The position numbers and the translations under genes are program-made. From positions 320,434 to 331,740 of the forward strand of contig BEXV01000190.1 of the NCBI GenBank assembly GCA_003118195.1: a stretch of DNA of 11,307 nt. The letters run 5' to 3'. Below are positions 1-8,480 of this stretch, in pieces. The stretch is from Hemicentrotus pulcherrimus (taxonomy: Eukaryota > Echinodermata > Echinoidea > Camarodonta > Strongylocentrotidae). The notes under the pieces are model-generated. The model searched no databases and was not told where the DNA came from. It saw only the letters and a program-made list of their open reading frames with translations. How positions within the stretch are numbered: position 1 is the first letter of the stretch; each line of letters starts with the position of its first letter.

Positions 1-194
1 GACAAAGAAAGCGGACAAAATATACAGTTCCTCAGATAGACAAAGGAACATCCCTTCACTGCTATTATGTAAAAAATATGTAGCACAGGTGTCACATGCA
101 TATTCACATGTTCTACACATTTTTACATAATAGCAGTGAAGGGATGTTCCTTTGTCTACCTAAGGAACTGTATATTTTGTCCGCTTTCTTTGTC
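1..194. repeat. Near-complete palindrome, hairpin-type element
   Basis: Seen: the first 75 bases (starting GACAAAGAAAGCGGAC) are repeated in reverse complement at 120-194 (ending GTCCGCTTTCTTTGTC), with only about two mismatches (TCAGATAG against TTAGGTAG). Beyond one extra A in the A-run at 71-76, the symmetry continues imperfectly to about 92/104, leaving almost no unpaired loop. Transcribed, it would fold into one long hairpin. No coding capacity. Because arm 1 begins at base 1, the true left boundary and any target duplication cannot be seen. Inference: a foldback MITE, or a recent inverted duplication. Confidence 0.9.
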
Positions 195-331
195 TGTCAT
201 ATTTATAGTGTTGGTTCCACAAGTTGCTTACTTCAAACCATGCATATGATTTTATTTTTATAGCAGTCAAGTGACACAAACCAACAAACCAAATCAAACC
301 AAATAGTCAATAACGGCGGAATCTTTCTTAC
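1..331 (-). other. Intron 2 of the SRCR gene, 5' part (runs off the left edge)
   Basis: Starts with GTAAGA on the minus strand at 331. It holds the palindrome at 1-194 and about 137 bases of AT-rich DNA (195-331) in which I see no coding signal. The missing second half of the SRCR domain is expected further left, outside the window. Confidence 0.7.
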
Positions 332-463
332 CGAGTTGTTTGCAGACGACGTGAGCATTTTCGATGTCAAATCCGTCAATGCAGACGGTCCCGTACATGT
401 TGTTGTACTCCACCTCGACCCGACCTGAATTCGCTGCCCCACCCCGCAGCCTTACATCTCCAT
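332..463 (-). CDS. Exon 2: N-terminal half of a scavenger receptor cysteine-rich (SRCR) domain, partial gene
   Basis: Seen: the minus strand encodes 44 residues with SRCR hallmarks in order: DGDVRLRGG, SGRVEVEYNN, YGTVCIDGFD, then ENAHVVCKQLG. The exon is bounded by an acceptor (ATTACAG) and a strong donor (G, then GTAAGA). Both junctions are phase 1, so the exon is symmetric. Known: SRCR domains are about 100-residue disulfide-bonded ligand-binding modules; group A domains are typically split over two exons and lack the cysteine just before GRVEV. Here that position is Ser and the exon stops right after QLG, so group-A organisation fits. The second half (GQGxGPIWLDDVxC and later cysteines) is absent from 1-331 and should lie left of the window. 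Oddities: the usual WGTVCDDGWD has Y for W, I for the first D and F for the second W. The polypyrimidine tract before the acceptor is weak. No in-frame stop is present. Ligand and overall architecture are unknown. Confidence 0.9.
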
Positions 464-781
464 CTGTAATTATAATAGATATTCATTTATTCATGGTTTA
501 TTCCATTTTGTAAGAAGCAGCCATTAGCTGAAATGCTCACAATGTCCAAATGCATTTAAAATACATATGAATCAATATAATTACACGTACAATTTATATT
601 CATTAACCTATAACATGAGAAATTCTATTAAATAATGAACGTACTGATGAACAAAAACAATGTTACAGTAAGAATATCCATGGAGATTAATAATTTTGTA
701 CAACAAGAAGTTCACCGGCTTCTTATCTTTAGAGCGCCCATATAGCCCTCGCGCTGTGTACTCGTTGCGCCTCAATATTAT
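464..781. other. Intronic sequence, nothing recognised
   Basis: AT-rich sequence between the exon-2 acceptor and the first inverted-repeat copy. It includes the acceptor region (465-520), whose pyrimidine content is low. From about 720 to 775 it becomes more GC-rich (CGCGCTG, GTTGCGCC), possibly an outer part of the adjacent repeat, which I cannot prove. Confidence 0.4.
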
Positions 782-959
782 TAGGGACTTTTAGATTTGT
801 ACGTCGACATAGTGGACTGCTACTTGTGACGTCCTTTTAAGCCCCGCTGTCCTACTTATAGCTACTTGCTCCCTCTATATAGAAAACTTCGCCAATCGGT
901 GCCTGTTGGTCTCCCATGATTCTTTATTATGTTATTTGAGAGCTGAGTTGATGAGATAG
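782..959 (+). repeat. Inverted-repeat (MITE-like) family, copy A
   Basis: Begins TAGGGACTTTTAGATT, the same end found twice as near-identical inverted ends at 4396-4645, and shares the subterminal GTGACGTCC/TTTTAA block with that element. Its inner part (about 820-959, with AGCTACTTGC, TATATAG, GGTCTCC and TTGATGAGATA) matches 5606-5743 in reverse complement, at roughly 70 percent by eye. A matching right end is not clear; TCTAATCCCT at 972-981 could be a decayed one. No coding capacity. Likely a non-autonomous DNA transposon relic; superfamily not assigned. Confidence 0.65.
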
Positions 960-1069
960 TAAGTGACCTCGTCTAATCCCTCCTAGCCACACTAGTGTTG
1001 ATAAGCTTTAAGACACTGGTAGTCCATTATGTTGACGTACAAATAACAAAATCCCTATTACACGGATGT

Positions 1070-1180
1070 GGGTGAGCGTCCAAAGAAATGCTATCAAGTA
1101 CCCATTTACCCCTGGGTGAAGGGTGAAAATGATTGTAGATTAATGAACTTCCAAAGGCCATTGTATTTACAATATCTAGG
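1070..1180 (+). repeat. Possible degenerate dispersed repeat (TTTACCCCTGGGTGAAG motif)
   Basis: The stretch with CCATTTACCCCTGGGTGAAG followed by TGATTGTAGATTAATG resembles, from memory, a repeat segment common in aquatic animal genomes (TTACCCCTGGGTGGAGAGnnGCAATTGTGG, then an AAGTGCCTTG block). No second copy is present in the window, so this rests on recall only. The 110-codon open frame across it (1068-1400) has no recognisable domain and is probably chance. Confidence 0.2.
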
Positions 1181-2838
1181 ATCAATTATGTTGCATATTA
1201 GTTGGTATTTCCTGTTTCATAGTATAATACGCATGCTTTTAATAATTGCAATGTTATACGAGACGTATACGGTATTGGACATGGTAATTGAGATGAAAAA
1301 GGAAATGGTAATTGTACATACATACCCACTTCTAGTCAAACTATCAAAACATAAATGGACTATGAATATAGATGTGTTTAATATATGGGTAGTTTGGTAA
1401 TATGTGTTATGTTTAAATGGGATCATATTCAACCTATAACAATCGTGACAATAGGAAGATTATAACTAGATTTGGTAACTGATTACAAGGAGGTTACGCA
1501 CTAAAGCAAAGAATACATACAACCATATCCTAAGTACGACCATTTAATTAAAGAGTTTGCTTGTATTTTCTCTACGCCTTATGACCCACTTCTTTCTTTT
1601 CCTCTCCCTTGTCTCACCCCTCTTTCTATCTCCACCCCTCTATATATCTCGGTGTCTTGTAAGCCCACCTCTAAATCGTTTCGGTCTTCAATGCACACCT
1701 ACTGCCTTGTCTTTGGCTACATGGTTAATTGAATTTGCCTTTAAAGTCACATAATTCTCTGGTATTAATGAGCTTAAGATCGTACAATTTAATCGTTGAC
1801 GAGGTGCAAAATGGTCAGTCATACATAATTTCGGAAAACTGAGAACAGGCACATTCTTCTAAAACAGGGATTAAAGAAACAAAAAATGTTTGCCCTTTAA
1901 AGGTCACTTTTAATAATAAGTCTAATCATTTATGGATTTTGAATATACATGTATATCAACAGCAGGATGACTTTCCCAATGCTTTTTAAACATATTCCCT
2001 AGCACCCAGCGTTATTCCTTTGTCATCAGACAATTGGCCTGTTTTCGGTTTTATGAAGTAATGTCTGAATTATTAACACACTAATCAAAATACACCTTCA
2101 ATATACTTAAAGCGTGTTCTGGAGAGTCTTTATCAAACCTATAGTTACAAACGATCCACATAGATAATATCCCATAAAACGTAAGGCATTTAAAACAATT
2201 CAGCTTGTATTGATGAGGAAGAATACATATATCAGGGTATGTTAGTTTAACTCTCATATCCCTGCATATATACATCAACACAAAATCATTAGTTGATCGA
2301 CCTAGTAGAAATATTTATACACTGTAAACCGTCTGAGAGAGATAAGTGTTTCTTAGGATCATATTACTCTATGCCGTTAATTAAATCTGATGCACATCAG
2401 CAGATTGATACAATGACTTAAATAATGTCATATAAACCTTGGTTAAAGAGCCGTTAATTGCTCGTTTAGTTTCATAACTGAACTGAATGGGAGTCAATGC
2501 TGCCAATTAATATGTGAAACTACCCAGCCTTTTCAGTTAAAAAATCCCAACTATATCCTGTTTACTACCAGATACTGCTAATTACTCCCTATAATTCTAC
2601 AATAATGCATTCACAACTATATTATGGTGATTTGGAAATTGAGGAGTACCCGAAATGATTGGCGAATACAATAACAACTATCAGCAGTATAATACACAGG
2701 CGAACAGGTAATCGTTCAACTGACAATGCCTGGTATATAGGCACTGCAGGTACGTAAGCAGGCACCATTTCATGTCGTGTCAACTGACACTTTTGTTTAA
2801 TTCCATGAAATACAAAATCTCTTTCACAAATCTTATAA
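1181..2838. other. Long intronic stretch without recognised features
   Basis: AT-rich sequence. The short open frames here (for example 1217-1432 minus, 1557-1754 plus and 2081-2281 minus) are hydrophobic or low in complexity and carry no family motif. A pyrimidine-rich run lies at about 1585-1650. TCAACTGACA occurs twice near 2715-2790, probably by chance. I see no gene here. Confidence 0.4.
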
Positions 2839-2859
2839 NGGAGGGGGAGGGGGGGGGGA
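2839..2859 (+). other. G-rich tract with ambiguous base N
   Basis: The only N in the window is at 2839, immediately followed by a run of G broken by two A residues up to about 2858. The run of Gs could form a G-quadruplex, and it explains why base calling or assembly failed here. Local length should not be trusted. Confidence 0.8.
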
Positions 2860-3073
2860 TATAACTATAACTAGCAGAAAAACGCCTGTACATTTGAAAG
2901 AAGTGTGAGGTCCAGTAAAGTTCAAAATAGTTGTTAGACATTCTCTTTATTATTCTTTTACGAATATGTCAATATGATACTAGCAATATCATGCGAAAAT
3001 CAGTACTCCTAAAATGCCTTTACGGTATTTAATATCCAAACACAAACAAAATACTTTAAAACTTTGAAGCAGA

Positions 3074-3173
3074 TTTCAGAGTATGATGTCCCAGGTTTCA
3101 GTATATGTTGTCCCAGGTTTCAGAGTATGTTGTCCCAGGTTTCAGAGTATATTGTCCCAGGTTTCAGAGTATG
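3074..3173 (+). repeat. Tandem repeat, 22-bp unit, about 4.5 copies
   Basis: Four full units begin at 3074, 3096, 3118 and 3140, each starting TTTCAGAGTATG (unit 2 has TTTCAGTATATG) and ending TGTCCCAGG, followed by a partial unit at 3162-3173. Units differ by one to three bases. As 22 is not a multiple of three, the open frame across it (3064-3297) reads a different frame in each unit and is not a protein repeat. Confidence 0.95.
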
Positions 3174-4038
3174 GTTTACAGTTTGGCCATATACTCATAC
3201 AGTGATTTTTTATTCTCTGATTATGATTTTCAGTAAGACTATTTCAAAACCTCATCATGCTCACAATACATACCTATTCTTACATACTGAAGAATGAAGC
3301 TTTACCTTCATTTCTAGACAGTTTCTTACACAATGGAATCACATGATCGGTTCACTACCATGCCAAGTTGCGTGTCACTCATTATCACCTTGTGTCATGT
3401 TATTAAACTTTCTTTATGTGTTTCTGCATGCATTTTTTTTTTGGTTTCAATCTGTAAAACAGTCCATAGTTCAGATTAACGGCTGCGAAACAGATTTCAA
3501 TAAAATTACATACCATTACGTAAGTCCTTCTTCAGTCAGGTGCTTTCGTTCTTCTCATTTTAGTACTCCAAAGTACAATGTAGGTCAAAATCATGGGCAA
3601 ACGGTTACAAACGTGTGCTTGATATATATCTACATCCTATTTACAGACGTAATTCATTTTCAGTTCAATTGAATTTTGGTTTCATCGTTTAAAAAAAAAA
3701 AAAGAACGTGGCAAAAGTCTGGAGACTATCATTTAAATTATTGTACAAGAAAACATGAAATAAAGTTATAAATAGTACCTTTACATAAATATATTACTTC
3801 AATAACTAAAAAGAAGACCGTGCCCTCTTCCCTAGTGCAACGTCTCATACAGCACGGAACGAGCAAAATTGAACTTTGAAACTTCAAATTGTAATAAACA
3901 GCTGACATACACGAACAATAAACTTGCTTTATTATGCTTATTTACCCTTGGAAGGTTTTTTTTTTGTATCTATACAAAGGATAGCTCCATTCTTTCTTCG
4001 TGACGTAATCTGTACACACAGATTTTCACCAAAAAATG
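3174..4038. other. Intronic stretch, nothing firm
   Basis: AT-rich, with a 13-14 base A run near 3691 and T runs near 3436 and 3957. Open frames at 3343-3672 and 3924-4157 show no domain and no supportable splice pattern. I see no gene. Confidence 0.4.
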
Positions 4039-4077
4039 CATGGCTTTCAGGCATATTCACAAACTTTGAAAGCCATG
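4039..4077. repeat. Perfect 11-bp inverted repeat (hairpin)
   Basis: CATGGCTTTCA (4039-4049) is the exact reverse complement of TGAAAGCCATG (4067-4077), separated by 17 bases. It could fold in DNA or in the intron RNA. No run of T or known regulatory motif is attached, so no role is claimed. Confidence 0.75.
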
Positions 4078-4395
4078 ACATTCCTGACGTATCATCATGC
4101 GTGGAAAACAGGCATTTAATGAAAATTAGTACAATCATTCTGCACTATGGAATTTAAATTTGAATGAAGAAGGAGCGTATTTTTGTCAAATTTTAAATAC
4201 CACACGAAAATAGAGTCTCATGTATTACCCTAAATTGAAGAAAAAGTTATGAAAGTAATACTTGTTATATTAGGGCATGTCTATTCTTTGTACATGTGTA
4301 GGTGACATTGCTACTATGAAACCATTATGCGAAAGCCTACAAACTAGTCCATTAAAGTTTAGCCTGTTGGACATGGGGCGTCATTTTGAAGGTGT
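4078..4395. other. Intronic stretch, nothing recognised
   Basis: AT-rich sequence between the short hairpin and the composite inverted-repeat element. No open frame with family resemblance and no repeat found by eye. Confidence 0.4.
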
Positions 4396-4645
4396 TAGGG
4401 ACTTTTAGATTCGCACGAAGACAATGGGGATTGCTACGGTCGACGTCCTTCTAACACACTGCCTCGAATGGACGTCACACGTACCAGTCCACGCAAATCT
4501 AAACGTCCCTGTTATTGCATTGTCGACTGTGGAAAGGGAGTTTGCCCTGTTTATTTCACAATAGGCAGTGCATTAAAAGGACGTCGATCGTAGCATAGAC
4601 CTACATTTTTGTATAATTGTCTTCATGCGAATCTAAAAGTCCCTA
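4396..4645. mobile_element. Composite MITE with TAGGGACTTTTAGATT inverted ends
   Basis: Left end TAGGGACTTTTAGATTCGCA and right end (reverse complement) TAGGGACTTTTAGATTCGCA match over 20 bases, then GAAGACAAT, and after an indel a GACGTCCTT block and CACTGCCT. The two ends are related over 60-75 bases. TA flanks GGGAC on both sides, as expected for a TA target duplication. A third, diverged end in minus orientation (CAGGGACGTTTAGATTTGCG) closes at 4510, so 4397-4510 is itself a 114-bp hairpin-like unit. No transposase frame. Likely a non-autonomous DNA transposon; the TA site is compatible with Tc1/mariner-like or ISL2EU-like families, but I cannot choose. Confidence 0.8.
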
Positions 4646-4893
4646 TTCACTTTGTCACACTCTGACATGGTGCCTTCAGAGAACCGAACAGGTCAATGAC
4701 GTAGCTGGGTTTTTAACAGAACCAAGAAATATCTTATCTCAAACAGTAGACTTTTTTTGTTCGACGTCACTCTGACAAGTCTTTTCATCCTTTAATTCCC
4801 TTCCTTTCCCCTTCTCATTAATGTTTTTGAGGTCTTGCTTTTCTTTTGTTTTGTCTCGTTTTTTGGATAAGTTTCCCTTCTGTCATCTAATGT

Positions 4894-5358
4894 TTGTTCA
4901 CATTGATGCACGTTAATAAACCCCCGTCTACAGTCAGGCTGACAGAACACCGCCCTCGTAACAGTCGTAATTGCTGGAGGAGCAAGAGTGAAATAATTAC
5001 ACAAACGGTTTTGGGGGAGCCTTCAAGGGGGAAAACGCACAACGGGTCGCCAATCAACGACATACATAGATCAGGTAGAAAAAAGACACTTGTCTGCCAA
5101 AGCAGGAACTCCCAACGATCATGGAGAATAGAATTGAATGGGGAAAAAAATTGTCAAATCAGTGCGAGTATGCTCGACCTATTATTACATATATCAAGTA
5201 TATCAGTTGTTGTGATAATAAACGTAATATGGTTATGTTGTCTTACTAGCCGCACTCTCTATGCTTTTCGAACTGTTATCTTTAATTATGTCTTTTATAC
5301 AAAATCACAAACCTACACATGTAGTATTATGTTTTGTGTTTCTATTTATGGTAAATGA
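4894..5358 (+). other. Unassigned 154-codon open frame, probably not a gene
   Basis: Longest ATG-to-stop frame in the window. Its first 70 codons cover a GC-richer stretch (about 4915-5060) and are basic and Ser/Arg-rich. Residues 94-118 are hydrophobic (SMLDLLLHISSISVVVIINV and onward), and the tail is Tyr/Cys/Phe-rich as AT-rich DNA often gives. I recognise no domain, catalytic motif or signal peptide. It lies antisense inside intron 1. A 70-codon frame also runs on the opposite strand (4792-5004) through the same GC-richer part, which suggests composition rather than selection. It could also be a fragment of a dispersed repeat. Low chance of being a real nested gene. Confidence 0.12.
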
Positions 5359-5483
5359 CTATCATTTTGAACTGAACTGATCTGAATTATGAGGAAGTAA
5401 AACTAAATCAGGAACTAGTCATCTTGAAAGTTGTCTGGGATTCAGAATCGGGGACACTTCATACAAGTATGAGACAAACTAAA

Positions 5484-5496
5484 GTCACGTGACGTC
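5484..5496. promoter_or_regulatory. E-box palindrome GTCACGTGAC overlapping TGACGTC
   Basis: GTCACGTGAC at 5484-5493 is a perfect 10-base palindrome matching the extended E-box bound by bHLH-zip factors of the MITF/TFE and USF type. It overlaps TGACGTC (5490-5496), seven of eight bases of a CRE. Location is mid-intron 1. A 10-base match is uncommon by chance in 11 kb, but there is no evidence of function. Confidence 0.25.
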
Positions 5497-5605
5497 GGGT
5501 ATCAGTCAAAATACCGAGGTTAAACAATGAAGGACGACCATCAGCGTATCTGCAACAGTTTGGCCAGGAGAGTTTAGATCTCCCTGTTTGGTTACTAGCA
5601 GGTGC

Positions 5606-5743
5606 TTATCTCATCAAATCAGCTATCAATTAACATAAGAAAAAGGAGACCATGGGGTTGAACGGGTACCGCTTTAATAGGCATATGTGGCTGTATATAG
5701 GGTGCAAGTAGCTACAAGTAGTGCAGTCCCGATTTAAGAGAGG
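5606..5743 (-). repeat. Inverted-repeat family, copy B (opposite orientation to copy A)
   Basis: Reverse complement matches 820-959: ATCTCATCAAATCAGCT against ATCTCATCAACTCAGCT, then TAACATAA, GGAGACCA, TGTATATAGGG against TCTATATAGAG, GCAAGTAGCTACAAGTAG against GCAAGTAGCTATAAGTAG, and a final TTTAAGAG/CTTAAAAGG block. The terminal AGGGACTTTTAG end is not clearly present on either side, so this copy is truncated or internal. Confidence 0.65.
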
Positions 5744-6637
5744 TACTCAAATCCATTTAATTTTTAAGCGCAAAAAACGTACTGGAGAAAAGAGATTTGA
5801 TAAGGCAATCGACAAACGTCAGACAGGTGTAAAATAGCAACAATTACCCAAAAAGTAATTAAATGAAATACGAAAGTGAAATATACAAACGAGGCATGTG
5901 GTAAATTGTGCATTTAATATATGAAATAACAATTTCACGAATAATACGATCCGAGTTTCGCTAGGATAATGATCATAATAACAGTGGTCATTTTAGGGCG
6001 CTATATACAAGGAAGTACCTTAGCGCTTACAATGTTCACGACATAGAAAAGAGACAAGAAGTAGCTCTACACTGTAATATTGAGCATGGAGTATTATTCC
6101 AAATTTCAGAAGCAGTTACACCCAGTCGTAAAACGTAATATCAACTTTCTGGTATCGAATACAAAATACCAAGTACCAACATTAATCATGTGATTAATCC
6201 GGTATTTGTCCCTTTACATGAACTAAGACGTGTCATAAATTTATCAAGTGCTTGAGTCAAATTCTAACTACTTGAGTTGTAATTACTTTTGATGTTTCAT
6301 TTAGTATTACATGCTTCTATGCCTAGACTACGGAAATAACTACGAGTATAGATCTACAGACACAATAATGCCTACATCATACTATATTTCTGCCAGTAAG
6401 TCACAAATTATGTAAAAAGTATAAATCAAACTCGCTGGATGATTATACTTAATTCGTAGAAGACTTTTCTCTGCGTTTAATGAATTCGGTAACACATCTC
6501 TCAAACGAAATTCAATTCTTGATATGAATGACTTCTATCTGTAGTATACAGGGCTACAACCTACATGTGTACGACATTGGGCAATCGAGCTGAAAGCGTG
6601 TTTTCTTGTTTTTAGTAAATGGAGTTCATTATAGTCA
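5744..6637. other. Intronic stretch, nothing recognised
   Basis: AT-rich and stop-rich on both strands. A short GC-richer patch at about 5995-6025 (AGGGCGCTATATAC and TTAGCGCTT) shows no copy elsewhere in the window. No exon signal found. Confidence 0.4.
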
Positions 6638-6885
6638 AGAAGCGGATCTAGAGGGGGGCCATTTTTTAAAATCTTATCTTTTTAAAAAAAAACTTGTAAT
6701 GGTGTTTTAGAAAAAAGAAAACGTCATTTTCACACACAGATTTTCAAAAATTTTCCCTACTGTGGGAGGGGGGACACCACCCTCCCACACCCTCCCCTCG
6801 CTCGCTCCGCTCGCTTGGACTCGGTCGCTACGCTCCCTCGCATACCACCCCAACCCCCCCTTTATAAAAAGCTGGATCCGCCCTG
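6638..6885. mobile_element. GC-rich dispersed element with CGGATC inverted ends
   Basis: Left edge AGAAGCGGATCTAGAGGGGG and the reverse complement of the right edge (CCCAGGGCGGATCCAGC, then TTTTTATAAAGGGGGG) share CGGATCYAG followed by a G run. The interior has long A runs, then a very GC-rich core (CTCGCTCGCTCCGCTCGC) that stands out from the AT-rich intron. From memory, CAGGGGCGGATCCAG ends recur in many aquatic invertebrate genomes as non-autonomous DNA elements. No target duplication could be identified. The open frames across it on both strands (6762-6947 plus, 6707-6934 minus) are Arg/Ser/Pro-rich by-products of this composition, often mispredicted as proteins. Confidence 0.6.
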
Positions 6886-6962
6886 GGTTGGAAAGTAAAC
6901 TAAAATTAAGTCGTAGGCAAACAAGAGATAACAATTTACAGTATTAGATTTGACAACTTTTC

Positions 6963-7070
6963 GGATTCGAAACCAAGTCGATACGCAAGTGCCCTTTAGT
7001 AAGGAATCAATCATCACTAGTTACTAAGTCCCTCGGGAGATATTTAAGCCGTCGGTCCCTGGTTACATAT
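6963..7070 (-). repeat. Possible tRNA-derived SINE remnant (B-box-like GGTTTCGAATCC)
   Basis: On the minus strand, 6974-6963 reads GGTTTCGAATCC, one inserted base away from the pol III B-box GGTTCGAATCC. The sequence before it on that strand (7070 down to 6975, including CAGGGACCGACGGCTTAA and TCCCGAGGGACTTAG) is GC-richer than its surroundings. I could not place an A box at proper spacing or find terminal repeats, so this is a weak call. Confidence 0.2.
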
Positions 7071-8480
7071 TTAAAAACATACACATGTTTTCTTAGCAGT
7101 CAGGTAAAACTAACGACCAAACAGTCCATCAGCGCAAACAACTATTTGCTTGATTTTTTAATCATTTCTTTTTCTTCAATTGTTGAACACTTTTCAGTTT
7201 TAACCAATAACGTTGTGTTTATCATTTATACCAAGAATTAATTGCACATGATCACACGTTATGTTCACATTACAATGATCTTTGACCTTTGTGATCACGA
7301 TTCACAACCTAATAGGGAATATGTCGAAGACAAGTGGTAAACAGCCCAAAGACATACCCCTGGACGGATGTGGTCGAGATTTATATTGCGGAAACAAAGG
7401 AAATGAAGTAGCTTAGTATTTGAAATCTATTTCTACTCAGAGGAGGGTGAATAAACTGAATTAAAACCTGTCTGTGCTTTACAAATCTGGAGACAAGATG
7501 AACGCACATGTTATTACCGCATATTTACTCTGCACAACTCATTTAGAACGTAGAAAACGGACCACTTAGTTAAGTTGTGGTCATATAACTGCGATGTGAA
7601 AGAACTATGTGGGAATTATTGGAAAGGTTGATCATGTAGCGGATACGAATGAGGTTATGGAATCGTCAAAGAGATAAAAAACGGACCCAGTCTTGCCAAG
7701 AGTCACATGAGCAGTACAGAGAAACAAAACGTGATATGATTATGATTTTTTAATGATATAAATGAAATTAGATCAAGAAATTAGATAAGTCAAATGGTGT
7801 TGCTTAAGATGGAAACTGCGTCGACTAAATAAAAGACTTTTCATCTTGGTGCAGAAGTGACGAAAGTGAAATCAAAGCCACATATTCACCATGCTAATAC
7901 CATCATTCACAAATCTAAATATATTTGTCATTTCATAAAAGGTTTTTATAATATTACAGTACTTGATAATCTATTAAACCTAATGTTGATACAAAATTTG
8001 AAATATATATGTTCTTCGACATTTGAAATATATTTCCTCGATTTTCCCAATATGTTATTTCTTTCAATTGCTTTTGTCTAGACGAAAAGTTGAGGCATTA
8101 TACTTCCTCATTTTGCGATTTTCTAAGCTGTGCCAAGTTATTGCAACTCACGTGTGAGGTGTATCCAACTAAAATTCAATACTACGAATTGTGATTCGAT
8201 TTAAACATCTTTTTTTTTCGGCTCTGTAAAACAATCAGGAATGAGAGTAGCGTGGGACTTCAATTTCAATATTAATTGTATTTCCTGTAACATAAATGAT
8301 CTTGCATACACAAGAAGATGGATAGTGTTGTCCACATTAATAATTCCTAAGCTCTACACATGGGGTCCCAGTATGAGTAAAACCAGTCTACAAGTCTTTT
8401 GTGGTTGATATGTCGTCCACTGTGCCTTTCCTTGGGGTTATTTCCTTGTTACATAGCGGATGAGTACTGATTAGAAGATC
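7071..8480. other. Long intronic stretch without a gene
   Basis: AT-rich. The 74-codon plus-strand frame at 7857-8081 is Ile/Leu/Phe/Tyr-rich with no motif. A DR1-like site lies at 7276-7288 (listed separately). T runs occur near 8210. No further exons of the SRCR gene were recognised. Confidence 0.4.
7276..7288 (-). promoter_or_regulatory. DR1-like nuclear receptor site
   Basis: TGATCTTTGACCT is the reverse complement of AGGTCAAAGATCA, two AGGTCA half-sites (the second with one change) spaced by one base, the arrangement used by RXR heterodimers and HNF4. It sits in intron 1, about 2.6 kb downstream of the exon-1 donor. Such matches arise by chance; no supporting cluster was seen. Confidence 0.18.

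Noticed and set aside
233..442. 69-codon minus-strand open frame over the SRCR exon
   Set aside because: It reads the exon in the wrong frame and runs into the intron. The real coding frame has no ATG at its start because it is an internal exon.
1068..1432. Hydrophobic open frames on both strands (110 and 71 codons)
   Set aside because: No domain, no splice or start context, and Ile/Met/Tyr-rich composition as expected from AT-rich non-coding DNA.
3074..3173. CRISPR-like array
   Set aside because: Units are contiguous 22-mers with no spacers, in an intron of a eukaryotic gene.
4039..4077. microRNA precursor or terminator hairpin
   Set aside because: The stem is only 11 bp, too short for a miRNA precursor, and there is no T run for termination.
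6707..6947. Proteins on both strands across the GC-rich element
   Set aside because: Both are by-products of the repeat's composition; the same sequence is open on both strands.
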